Of a DNA stretch of 64,000 bases, positions 43,523-51,010 are shown piece by piece. The DNA is from UBA2266 sp964406945 (GTDB taxonomy: Bacteria > Planctomycetota > Phycisphaerae > Sedimentisphaerales > Anaerobacaceae). How positions within the stretch are numbered: the first letter of the stretch is position 1; every line of letters begins with the position of its first letter. Location of the stretch: positions 7,382 to 71,381 of the forward strand of contig CAYOTO010000017.1 in NCBI GenBank assembly GCA_964406945.1, given 5' to 3'. The notes beneath the pieces are model-generated. The model was not told where the DNA came from and ran no database searches. It saw only the letters and a program-made list of their open reading frames with translations. The position numbers were made by a program, and so were the translations under genes.

Positions 43523-44812
43523 ATGAATCGCAACAGCAAACGACAGTCCGGTAAAGATCGAGTAGGGCCGGTCCCCAAATCTTCGTCCGGCAGCAACGGA
43601 GAGATTAGATCGGTGTGCGTCTGTTTTGCCGCGGGATGCCCGCGGAGCCAGACCGATGTTGCACGCCTGATTGCCTATTTCCGCGCCAACGGTCTGAAGA
43701 CGGACAGTCGCATTCAAGACGCCGATCTCATCGTGGTTGCCACCTGCGGGGTCGAACAGCGCGAGCAGCAGCGCAGTATGAACCTCTTGAAAGTCGCCCA
43801 AACCAAAAGAAAGCCCGGTTCGCATTTGTGCGTGGTCGGCTGCCTTGTTGGAATCAACCCGAGTGTTGTAGAAGAGAAGTTCAGCGATGTAACTCTCGTG
43901 GGCGCCGGTGCGACTGACAAATTCGATGATCTCATCGGAGCCCGAACTAAACTCACCGACGTCGAGGACGTCGGTGATGTGGGCCCGAGTATACGAGCGG
44001 CCAAAGCGGCTTTCGGGCGACTCAATCGGTTAACCAACCAGTTGAAGACGGGCGATTTCTCAGCTCGGGCGTGGCGCGGGTTCAAGAAGTCGATCCGCGA
44101 CCGTATTCACCCTGTGGGCGACGTCTACAATCTGCGAATTGCCGAAGGATGCCTGAGTGAATGCAGCTACTGTGCGATCCGTTTTGTCGAAGGCGAACTA
44201 AGATCCAGGCCGCTGGATCGGATAATCCGTCAGTTCGAAAACGGTTTGGATCAGGGCTATCGCACTTTCCACATTGTTGCGACCGATATAGGTTGTTACG
44301 GTCTGGACATAGGGACCACCTTTGCCGATCTGCTCGACGCCATATTCCGGCATGACGAGTCTTTCAGCGTTACACTGCCGAATCTCAATCCCAGATGGCT
44401 GCTGGCCGAGAAACAGCGGATCATCGACATACTGAGCGATAACGTCGACCGTGTCAGCAACGTATGGGTCTCCGTGCAGTCGGGCAGCGACCGCATGTTG
44501 AAGTTGATGGGCCGCAAATACACAATCGAATCCGTCGGGCGGGCTCTGAATCAGATGCGGTCAAAGTGCCCGGGAATTCGTCTGCATACCGAAGTTATAG
44601 TCGGCTTTCCGGGTGAGACCGAATCGGACCTGGAGCAGACCATCGATTTTATAAACGACATAAGCTTCGACCAGATCGTCGTTTACAGATACTTCGACAG
44701 GCCCAAAGCGCCGGCCAGTAAGTTGCCCGACAAGGTTCCGCAAGATGTCGTCGCCAGACGCGTCAAGCGATTTCGCAATGAAGTCACGTGCGCCGATCTA
44801 GTCCTCATATAG
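43523..44812 (+). CDS. Radical-SAM methylthiotransferase-like protein lacking the TRAM domain
   Basis: 429 residues. The N-terminal UPF0004 domain has its three cluster Cys (C39 in FAAGCPRSQTD, C75 in VVATCGVEQRE, C107 in VVGCLVG). The radical-SAM domain has AEGCLSECSYCAIRFVEGEL with the CxxxCxxC motif (C210, C214, C217), followed by VWVSVQSGSDRMLKLMGRKY and HTEVIVGFPGETESDLEQT. MiaB, RimO and MtaB of this family add methylthio groups to tRNA or to ribosomal protein S12 and end in a TRAM RNA-binding domain. Here the protein stops at NEVTCADLVLI, before TRAM. Both clusters are intact, so it is a likely active enzyme with an altered substrate. Confidence 0.8.
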   Translation: MNRNSKRQSGKDRVGPVPKSSSGSNGEIRSVCVCFAAGCPRSQTDVARLIAYFRANGLKTDSRIQDADLIVVATCGVEQREQQRSMNLLKVAQTKRKPGSHLCVVGCLVGINPSVVEEKFSDVTLVGAGATDKFDDLIGARTKLTDVEDVGDVGPSIRAAKAAFGRLNRLTNQLKTGDFSARAWRGFKKSIRDRIHPVGDVYNLRIAEGCLSECSYCAIRFVEGELRSRPLDRIIRQFENGLDQGYRTFHIVATDIGCYGLDIGTTFADLLDAIFRHDESFSVTLPNLNPRWLLAEKQRIIDILSDNVDRVSNVWVSVQSGSDRMLKLMGRKYTIESVGRALNQMRSKCPGIRLHTEVIVGFPGETESDLEQTIDFINDISFDQIVVYRYFDRPKAPASKLPDKVPQDVVARRVKRFRNEVTCADLVLI

Positions 44813-44885
44813 GCCCACGGACATCTGCGAAGCGGATATCTTCTGAGAAAGCTTCTACGGCCGGACATCGAAGTTCACGACATCA

Positions 44886-45005
44886 TCAGGCGTGCCTGGG
44901 CACTGGCAGTGCGATTTCGGACGTATAAATAATTGCTGCAATCAGCAGTGCCAGAGCCACGCCCAGCACATTCTCGAATCGAATCTTTATGGCTTTCCTT
45001 TCCAT
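44886..45005 (-). CDS. Possible 39-residue single-helix membrane peptide
   Basis: An open frame beginning MERKAIKIRFENVLG with one hydrophobic helix (VALALLIAAIIY) and a short polar tail. The K-I-R-F-E-N-V-L-G opening is reminiscent of small membrane peptides seen in related genomes, but no ribosome site is evident. It is transcribed away from the PHP gene. The composition is protein-like; function unknown. Confidence 0.4.
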   Translation of the reverse strand: MERKAIKIRFENVLGVALALLIAAIIYTSEIALPVPRHA

Positions 45006-45085
45006 GAACAGCCGTTGTCTTCGCGGTTGCAGTATACCAATCGCAGACGCGCAGGCAAGTGCGCTCGTGCCAGATGAAACGCCTC

Positions 45086-45114
45086 TTGCGAACCGCTCGC
45101 TGGAATGCTAATCT
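45086..45114 (+). promoter_or_regulatory. Possible promoter for the PHP-domain gene
   Basis: TTGCGA, a 17-bp spacer, TAATCT. The -35 matches the one used by the 53-kb sulfatase gene. The -10 is weak. Confidence 0.35.
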
Positions 45115-45188
45115 TGTGCTGTCGAAAGCGGCGCCGGCCGCAATCGCGATTTACACACTTAAGCCATGCGAACGGAAAGGAAAGCCAG

Positions 45189-46262
45189 ATGAACAGGTCG
45201 AGATTTTCACTGCTCGTCATAGCCGCACTTCTGCTGCTGACGCCGATCACAGTATCTGCCGCCAAGATCAACTTCCCCGACATCCTCGATTATAAGACGC
45301 TCAAGTGCGATTTCCACATGCACACCGTCTTTTCCGACGGCTCCGTCTGGCCTACCGTCCGGGTAGACGAGGCCGTCCGCGAGGGCCTCGATATGATCAC
45401 CATCACCGATCACATCGAATATCAGCCCAAAAAAGCCGATATCCCCACCAATCACAACCGCCCCTTTCAGATAGCCAAAGGCCTGGCCGAAAAGCGAGGC
45501 CTGCTCATCGCCCTCGGCGCCGAAATCACAAGAAGCACCCCTCCCGGCCATTTTAACGCCATCTTCCTCGACAACGTCGAGCCGGTAGACAAGGAAGAAT
45601 TCCTCGACGCCATGAAAGCCGCCAACGCCCAGAACGCCTTCGTATTCTGGAACCACCCCGACTGGAAGAAGGACCACATCGGCTGGTTCGACATCCACAC
45701 CACCCTTTTCAAAGAGAAGCTGTTCCAGGGTATCGAAGTCTGCAACGGCGGCGGCTACCATCTCAACGGCCACAAGTGGGCCATCGAAAAGAACCTTACC
45801 ATGATGGGCAACTCCGACATACACCGGCCCTCTCTGATTACCGAAACCACACCCGAAAACCACCGCACGATAACCCTGGTTTTCGCCGAAGAAAAGACCG
45901 TCGAAGCCGTTAAGGAAGCCCTCATAGATCGACGAACCGCCGTCTGGTATAAAGATCAGCTCATCGCCCGCCCCAAATACCTGCTGGCAATGTTCCAGGC
46001 AGCCGTCAAGACCACCTCCACCCAAAAGAAAGGCCGCAGACTCATTCTCGAACTGACCAACAACTGCGATCTCAACCTCAGGCTCGCAAGAACCGGCAAA
46101 CGCGGCCCGGAACAGATTCTCCTGCCGGCAATGCAGACCACGAAGGTGAAATACAGACTCCCCCGCAACGCCAAAAGCTACGAACTGGACTACACGGTCC
46201 AAAACATGCTCGTCGCCCCGGAAAAAGGCCTTGCGATAACCCTAACCGGCTCAGCCGACTGA
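45189..46262 (+). CDS. Exported PHP-domain phosphoesterase
   Basis: 357 residues with a signal peptide (~1-24, ending TVSA-AK). PHP metal-site motifs: LKCDFHMHTVFSDGSVWP (HxH), MITITDHIEY (TDH), LIALGAEIT, VFWNHPDW and MGNSDIHRP. This trinuclear-metal fold hydrolyses phosphodiesters or phosphomonoesters. The exported group in planctomycetes is often called Sb-PDE-like; the natural substrate is unknown. The C-terminal ~90 residues form a beta domain. GGAAAGGAAAGCC precedes the ATG. It converges with an ankyrin lipoprotein gene. Confidence 0.85.
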   Translation: MNRSRFSLLVIAALLLLTPITVSAAKINFPDILDYKTLKCDFHMHTVFSDGSVWPTVRVDEAVREGLDMITITDHIEYQPKKADIPTNHNRPFQIAKGLAEKRGLLIALGAEITRSTPPGHFNAIFLDNVEPVDKEEFLDAMKAANAQNAFVFWNHPDWKKDHIGWFDIHTTLFKEKLFQGIEVCNGGGYHLNGHKWAIEKNLTMMGNSDIHRPSLITETTPENHRTITLVFAEEKTVEAVKEALIDRRTAVWYKDQLIARPKYLLAMFQAAVKTTSTQKKGRRLILELTNNCDLNLRLARTGKRGPEQILLPAMQTTKVKYRLPRNAKSYELDYTVQNMLVAPEKGLAITLTGSAD

Positions 46263-46370
46263 AGACGATCAGGTGTGAGTGTATGCTGTTGTGCGGTTTT
46301 TGGCCAATGCAAACAAATAGTCGTTGCCCTGGCCCGGCGCTGTCTGACTGGCGTATTGTCGAAGTAAGTG

Positions 46371-47294
46371 CTACTCCACGGCGCCGTGTTCTACAAGCAG
46401 TTGCACTATGCCGTCGCGGCCTTTGGCCCGGGCCCACATCAGGGGTGTGATCGATCGCTTGGTCCGGGCATTCACGTCGGCTCCGTTGGCGATAAGAAGC
46501 TCGGCAACCTCTTCGTGCCCCAGGATCACCGCCAGCAGCAGGGGGGTCCAGCCTGAGTTGTTCTTAACGTCCACATCGGCCCCCTTGCCGATAAGCACTT
46601 CCACCGTTTCGAGGTGGCCGCTGTCGGCAGCCACATGAAGAGGCGTATCGCCTATATCGTTATGGCTGTTAACATCCGCTCCGCGGGCGATCAAAAGCTG
46701 AGCCACGCCCGGATGGCACATGCAGGCGCATGCGTGCAGAGGAGTATCCCCACCCTTGTTCTTGGCGTTCGCATCTGCGCCCCTGGCGGTCAGAAGCTCA
46801 ACCGTCGCCAGATGCCCGCCCGTGGCCGCAACATGCAGAGGCGTAAGCCCCAGATCCGTTCGTGCGTTTATATCGGCATCCTTGGACAGCAGCAGACTGA
46901 CCATTTCCGTCTGGCCCCTGGAAGCGGCCACATGAATCGCCGAAACCCCCGCTGCGTTCCTGGCGTCCACGTTGGCGCCGGCGAGAAGTAAATCCCTTGC
47001 TATCTCCAGGTGCCCCCCGAAAGCCGCATAATGCAGCGGCATAAGTCCGGTCTGGTCATTGAGTTCCATCACATCACAACCGGTTCGGATATGCCGTCGA
47101 ACTTCGTCGATATCCCCGTCGGCGGCCGCCCGGCACAGCGATTTCTCCGGCAGTCTCGACATATCGTCGCCGCCCAGAAGCCCGCCCGAATTGTCGGTAT
47201 TCATGCCGTTGGCCGATGCCGAAGGATCGTCTTCACAGCCTGCAAAAACCAGAAAGGGCAATAACGCAACACAAACGAATACGACTCTTTTCAC
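46371..47294 (-). CDS. Ankyrin-repeat lipoprotein
   Basis: 307 residues. The lipoprotein signal MKRVVFVCVALLPFLVFAGC has a clear lipobox (FAGC). After a Gly/Asn/Asp linker come about seven ankyrin repeats (~60-305), e.g. GLMPLHYAAFGGHLEIARDL and GDTPLHVAADSGHLETVEVL. Ankyrins bind proteins; the partner is unknown. The GTG at 47294 is chosen because TGGAGG lies 9 bases upstream and the signal then starts correctly. The ATG ten codons earlier would bury the ribosome site. The gene is likely monocistronic. Confidence 0.85.
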   Translation of the reverse strand: MKRVVFVCVALLPFLVFAGCEDDPSASANGMNTDNSGGLLGGDDMSRLPEKSLCRAAADGDIDEVRRHIRTGCDVMELNDQTGLMPLHYAAFGGHLEIARDLLLAGANVDARNAAGVSAIHVAASRGQTEMVSLLLSKDADINARTDLGLTPLHVAATGGHLATVELLTARGADANAKNKGGDTPLHACACMCHPGVAQLLIARGADVNSHNDIGDTPLHVAADSGHLETVEVLIGKGADVDVKNNSGWTPLLLAVILGHEEVAELLIANGADVNARTKRSITPLMWARAKGRDGIVQLLVEHGAVE

Positions 47295-47330
47295 TTCAGG
47301 TCGCCTCCAAAAACGCGCACTCATGCCGTA

Positions 47331-47364
47331 AAAACAAGAGGCCGCCCCCTTCCGGAGCGCCTCC
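47331..47364 (-). terminator. Terminator after the truncated lipoprotein gene
   Basis: On the minus strand GAGGC...GCCTC encloses GCTCC/GGGGC, followed by TTGTTTTT. It lies about 100 bases after the stop at 47468. Confidence 0.55.
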
Positions 47365-47467
47365 TGCGGTAATTTGTCTTTTTCCTGACCGTCCGCTAAC
47401 GAACCACTTCCGATATTCTAGACACGGCGGCCGAAAAGTCAAGAAATTTCCAATAATAGCCCCTCGT

Positions 47468-47662
47468 TCAATACTGATAAACGCCGTCCGGGCCCCACCC
47501 GATGACCTTGCCGTCCTCCAGCACAACAGGCATAAGTTCGGAATCCAGAACCTTGAATTTCTTCGTCGGCCAGTCATGCTGATCGAAATCCGTGTAATAG
47601 TAGAGAATCTCGTATTCCTGTCCGTTGATCGTTACTCCCGAAAAACCGCCCTCAACCCACAA
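47468..47662 (-). pseudogene. 5'-truncated small lipoprotein gene (C-terminal half only)
   Basis: The last ~55 codons encode INGQEYEILYYYTDFDQHDW and VVLEDGKVIGWGPDGVYQY. This is the C-terminal half of a small SmpA/DUF3192-like lipoprotein type in which a signal peptide and a 'GMT..QV' segment normally come first. Here neither is found. The frame runs upstream straight into the terminator of the candidate RNA gene at 47675-47797. No ribosome site precedes the TTG at 47662 used as the nominal start. It still has a normal stop and its own terminator, so it looks like a gene whose 5' end was replaced. Translation in some form cannot be excluded. Confidence 0.55.
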
Positions 47663-47674
47663 AAAACGCGCATA

Positions 47675-47797
47675 AAAAAAGAGACAGAGTGCAATTGCTG
47701 CATCACCCTGTCTCCGTGTTGGCACGTGTCCTTGAGCAACCAGTAGAATGCGCTTTATCAATGCGCCGTTAGTAATTTGATCCGCACGTGCAACACC
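47675..47797 (-). ncRNA. Candidate ~120-nt small RNA with own promoter and terminator
   Basis: On the minus strand a good promoter (47801-47829) leads to a start near 47796-47797. The RNA would begin with GTGTTGCACGTG, which pairs with CACGTGCCAACAC about 68 bases on (12 bp, one bulge). Inside that helix is a smaller GCGC/GCGC hairpin. It ends with a terminator: GAGACAGGGTG pairs with CACTCTGTCTC, then seven T (47674-47680). No open frame of note lies within it. It does not resemble 6S, SRP, tmRNA, RNase P or a riboswitch I know. It sits just upstream of the truncated lipoprotein frame. Confidence 0.55.
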
Positions 47798-47800
47798 TAT

Positions 47801-47829
47801 AGTATAGAAATCATACCGTTCGATTACAA
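47801..47829 (-). promoter_or_regulatory. Promoter of the candidate small RNA
   Basis: On the minus strand TTGTAA, a 17-bp spacer and TATACT (5/6). The predicted start coincides with the first base of the closing helix of the RNA. Confidence 0.55.
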
Positions 47830-47917
47830 GGCAAATGTCTCTCCGAATCACCCGCGATTGCACGCTTGTTTGTTCGATCCTCATCGCCAAATGAGAAACG
47901 GGCTTGAACCGGAATCC

Positions 47918-47946
47918 TTGATTATCCGCTTCGACAGGGTTAAAAT
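47918..47946 (+). promoter_or_regulatory. Promoter of the WaaP-like kinase gene
   Basis: TTGATT, a 17-bp spacer, TAAAAT. It predicts a start near 47953 and a ~42-nt leader with an AGGGAA ribosome site. Confidence 0.55.
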
Positions 47947-47994
47947 GCCTTCATATATTGAATACACCGTACAGCAACCCAGGGAATCGACTAA

Positions 47995-48801
47995 GTGAAA
48001 AGAATTGAATTCAAGAACGGCTACGAGGACTATTTTTCCGCCCGGGGCTTGAAGTCCTTCGATAAGTTATTCGCTCACGCGGCCCCGGAATGGATGCACA
48101 CGAAAAGGCGCATTGTTTCGTCCTTCACGCTCGAATCCGAATCGGACCGCCGACAAATGTTTATCAAGCGCTTCCGCAAGCCGCACACCAAGGATATCGC
48201 CTTTGCCTGGCGCCAGTTCGGACCCACCTGCACCATGGCCCGTTACGAATGGAATTGCGCCAATTTCCTGCTCAACAACGGCATAGAGACCTATCACCCC
48301 GTCTGCTGCGGTGAGCACACCAGCCTCGGCGTCGAGCGGCGGTCGTTCTTGATTACCGAGGCCCTGACAAGCACACCGCTGACCGCGTTCGTAAAAGAGA
48401 AATGGCCCCATTTCTCCCGCCGGCGGAAAGAAGAACTAATCAGCCGCGTTGCCGCATTCGTCCGCCGTATACACCGCCTTAAAATAAACTTCCCGGACCT
48501 GTATATTTGGCACATTTTCGTAACCGAAACCAAGGCCGATTCTAAGGACCCCCGCTACGAATTCGCTATTATAGACTTGCATCGCATGACGCTCGACGAG
48601 GACGACAGGAAAAAACGGGCCCAAAACCTGGGCCGGCTCCACCACAGCCTTGCCGAGGAATTCTTCGACAAGCGCCTCAAAGACCACCTGATAGAATCTT
48701 ACCTGGCCGAAGACCGCCCTGAAAAGAGCGGAGACTTCGCCGACCGCCTGAAGAAAGTATCCAAAGCCCTCTCGGCCAGAAGAACACCCAAACCTTACTG
48801 A
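47995..48801 (+). CDS. Kdo/WaaP-family lipopolysaccharide kinase-like protein
   Basis: 268 residues, GTG start. It has a protein-kinase-like fold: RRQMFIKRFRKPHTKDIAFA carries the ATP-site Lys, and MARYEWNCANFLLNNGIETY matches the helix typical of WaaP/InaA. The catalytic loop reads INFPDLYIWHIFV, where the Asp is kept but the usual preceding His-Arg is Phe-Pro. The metal Asp is in FAIIDLHRM. WaaP phosphorylates heptose in the LPS core; the planctomycete substrate is unknown. It stands alone with its own promoter. The loop change is probably tolerated, but activity is unproven. Confidence 0.75.
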   Translation: MKRIEFKNGYEDYFSARGLKSFDKLFAHAAPEWMHTKRRIVSSFTLESESDRRQMFIKRFRKPHTKDIAFAWRQFGPTCTMARYEWNCANFLLNNGIETYHPVCCGEHTSLGVERRSFLITEALTSTPLTAFVKEKWPHFSRRRKEELISRVAAFVRRIHRLKINFPDLYIWHIFVTETKADSKDPRYEFAIIDLHRMTLDEDDRKKRAQNLGRLHHSLAEEFFDKRLKDHLIESYLAEDRPEKSGDFADRLKKVSKALSARRTPKPY

Positions 48802-48843
48802 TCGAACCAGACATATTTCCAAACTATGAGTATATCGACCGAA

Positions 48844-50187
48844 TCACGGCTGGATAAGATCAATTATGGCGTTGAGATCGTTCGGCGCCTCGACGGGAGG
48901 ATTGCTGAACTGGCCCTCGTCGTTCTTGTGATAATTTACGGTGACGTTCGGGTCTTTCAGTACGTGGCCGGTCAGTACGCAGGCGACCCGTTCGCCGGGT
49001 TCGATTACGCCCTCGTCCCGCAATAGTTTCAAACCCGCCACCGACGCCGCCGACGCCGGCTCGCAACCCAGCCCGTGATTGCCTATGACCGCCTTGGCGT
49101 CCACGATTTCCTCGTCGCTTATTGCCCGAACCACCCCGTCGCAAACCTTGATTGACCGCAGGCATTTCTTCAGATTCACCGGTCTGGAAATCTCTATCGC
49201 CGATGCACACGTGTGCGGTGAATAATTCCTCGCCGTCAAATCCGCGTAGTACTCGTCGATAACCTCCTGATTTACATTGCCCCCGTTCCACTCGAGCCCC
49301 CGGTTATTGACGAAATCACTCAGCGTTCGAGCGCCTTCTGCGTTGATAATCGCCAGTCGCGGCGGTCTTTCGATCAGTCCGAGCCGCATAAGCTCCATGA
49401 ACGCCTTGCCGAACGCGCTCGAATTGCCCAGATTCCCGCCCGGAACCACAATCCAGTCCGGAACGGACCAGTCGAGCTGCTCCAGTATCCGGTACATAAT
49501 CGTCTTCTGCCCCTCCAGCCGGAACGGATTCAGCGAATTCAACAGATACAAACCAAGCTGGCGACACACGTCCTGAACCTGCCTCATGCAGTCGTCGAAA
49601 TCGCCCTGGATCTGAATCGTCTGGGCACCGTAGTCCATCGCCTGGCTCAATTTGCCGAACGCGATTCTGCCCGAACCGATAAATACCGTCGATTTCAAAC
49701 CGCAACTGTGGGCGTAAAGCGCCATCGAAGCCGATGTATTGCCGGTCGACGCACATGCACAAGATTTGGCCCCGACCATGGTGGCGTGGCTGAATGCCGC
49801 ACACATGCCGTTGTCCTTGAACGAACCCGAAGGATTCAGCCCCTCATACTGAAGGAAGAGCTTGCCCGGCTTCATGCCCGCATACCTGCCGACGCCGTCG
49901 TTCTGCTGCAGAATAGTCTGCCCCTCGCCCACGCTGACTTTGTGTTTGTCGTCGCAGAAATTCAGCAGTTCTCTGAATCTCCACACTCCCGAAAAGTCCA
50001 GCCTGTTCCGCCGGTTGGCCCATCGCTTTGCAAAGTCGCTGAGCTTGTCCGGAGTTTCGACGTTCTCCCAGTCATATTGAATATCGAGCAGGTCGCCGCA
50101 GTTCGGACATTTGAAGAGACTCTGGTCGCAATCGAACTCGGCGCCGCATCCGGGATTTATACATTTCTGAAAGGCGCTGTTGGACAT
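48844..50187 (-). CDS. thrC: Threonine synthase
   Basis: 447 residues; PLP enzyme converting O-phosphohomoserine to threonine. The N-terminal zinc ribbon (CINPGCGAEF and FKCPNCGDLL) is typical of the archaeal/planctomycete type. The PLP Lys is in LNPSGSFKDNGMCAAF, and the phosphate-binding loop is in IVVPGGNLGNSSAFGKAF. SACASTGNTSASMALYA-like text (CACASTGNTSASMAL) marks the Asn-binding region. It starts 18 bases after the HAD gene, so it is the third gene of a Re-citrate-synthase-like/HAD/thrC operon. Confidence 0.93.
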   Translation of the reverse strand: MSNSAFQKCINPGCGAEFDCDQSLFKCPNCGDLLDIQYDWENVETPDKLSDFAKRWANRRNRLDFSGVWRFRELLNFCDDKHKVSVGEGQTILQQNDGVGRYAGMKPGKLFLQYEGLNPSGSFKDNGMCAAFSHATMVGAKSCACASTGNTSASMALYAHSCGLKSTVFIGSGRIAFGKLSQAMDYGAQTIQIQGDFDDCMRQVQDVCRQLGLYLLNSLNPFRLEGQKTIMYRILEQLDWSVPDWIVVPGGNLGNSSAFGKAFMELMRLGLIERPPRLAIINAEGARTLSDFVNNRGLEWNGGNVNQEVIDEYYADLTARNYSPHTCASAIEISRPVNLKKCLRSIKVCDGVVRAISDEEIVDAKAVIGNHGLGCEPASAASVAGLKLLRDEGVIEPGERVACVLTGHVLKDPNVTVNYHKNDEGQFSNPPVEAPNDLNAIIDLIQP

Positions 50188-50205
50188 ATCGATAGTGCTT
50201 TCCGT

Positions 50206-50967
50206 TCAATTCTCACTTGCGTCGGTGTTGATGGTCTCTATCAATTTCGGCAGTTCGGATATCCGACTTATCTTCGAAGCCCCGTCAGGCGTCTTTTGGC
50301 CTTCGTTGGTGTAGGCTTCTTTCAGCACCGCATGCATACCCAGTTTGATCGAGGGCCTGATATCCTTGTCGATTCGGTCGCCTACGTACATTATATTTTC
50401 CAAAGCCTCTCCGACCCGGTCGGCCGCCATGCGGAAAATACCCGGATCAGGCTTGCGTTTGGGCTGCTCATAGGAATATATACGGACCTTGAAAAATCGC
50501 AGCAGCCCGGTCGCCTCCATGTGCCTCTCGAGCGACTCGCGATTGACCCATGTATTCGACAGTATCGCCAGCTTCAGGCCCGAGTCGCGAAGAGCCTCCA
50601 GCGACTCCACAGTCCCCGGCTCTACGGTCGCACGCCGGCTCAGCGGCTCATACCATCGCCAGGCATACTCACGCCACTGCTCGTCGGTCAGTTTCATGCC
50701 TTTTCTGATTCCGACCAGTCTCAGCAGCTCGAACGCATCGAAATCCTTCGTCCTCAAAGCCGAAACCATGGTCCGCAGCCGCAGTCGCAAAAGGTTCTTC
50801 CAGCAGTAAACTTCGAAAGAACCCACCGGCTGGCCCAGTTCCCTTAAATAACTGTGGGAATTGCGGGCGCCTTCGCGGAAAACACGCGTTGTGCTGATCC
50901 TGCCGAAATGCAGCAGAGTCTCACCAAGATCGAATACAACCGCTTTGATCTTCGCATCTTCGCGCAT
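50206..50967 (-). CDS. HAD-superfamily hydrolase
   Basis: 253 residues. HAD motifs: I in IKAVVFDLGETLLHF (the second Asp is Glu, a tolerated variation in some subfamilies), II in LKLAILSNTWVN, III in PKRKPDPGIF and IV in IMYVGDRIDKDI. A helical cap is inserted after motif I. Position between a citrate-synthase-like gene and threonine synthase raises the possibility of a homoserine- or phosphoserine-type phosphatase. The motif I change DxGET rather than DxDxT weakens this. AGGTGG lies before ATG 50967; the longer upstream reading is Arg-rich and overlaps the preceding gene. Confidence 0.8.
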   Translation of the reverse strand: MREDAKIKAVVFDLGETLLHFGRISTTRVFREGARNSHSYLRELGQPVGSFEVYCWKNLLRLRLRTMVSALRTKDFDAFELLRLVGIRKGMKLTDEQWREYAWRWYEPLSRRATVEPGTVESLEALRDSGLKLAILSNTWVNRESLERHMEATGLLRFFKVRIYSYEQPKRKPDPGIFRMAADRVGEALENIMYVGDRIDKDIRPSIKLGMHAVLKEAYTNEGQKTPDGASKISRISELPKLIETINTDASEN

Positions 50968-51010
50968 GTCGAATTCACCACCTGGAAACCATCGATTACG
51001 CGGCTTCCGA

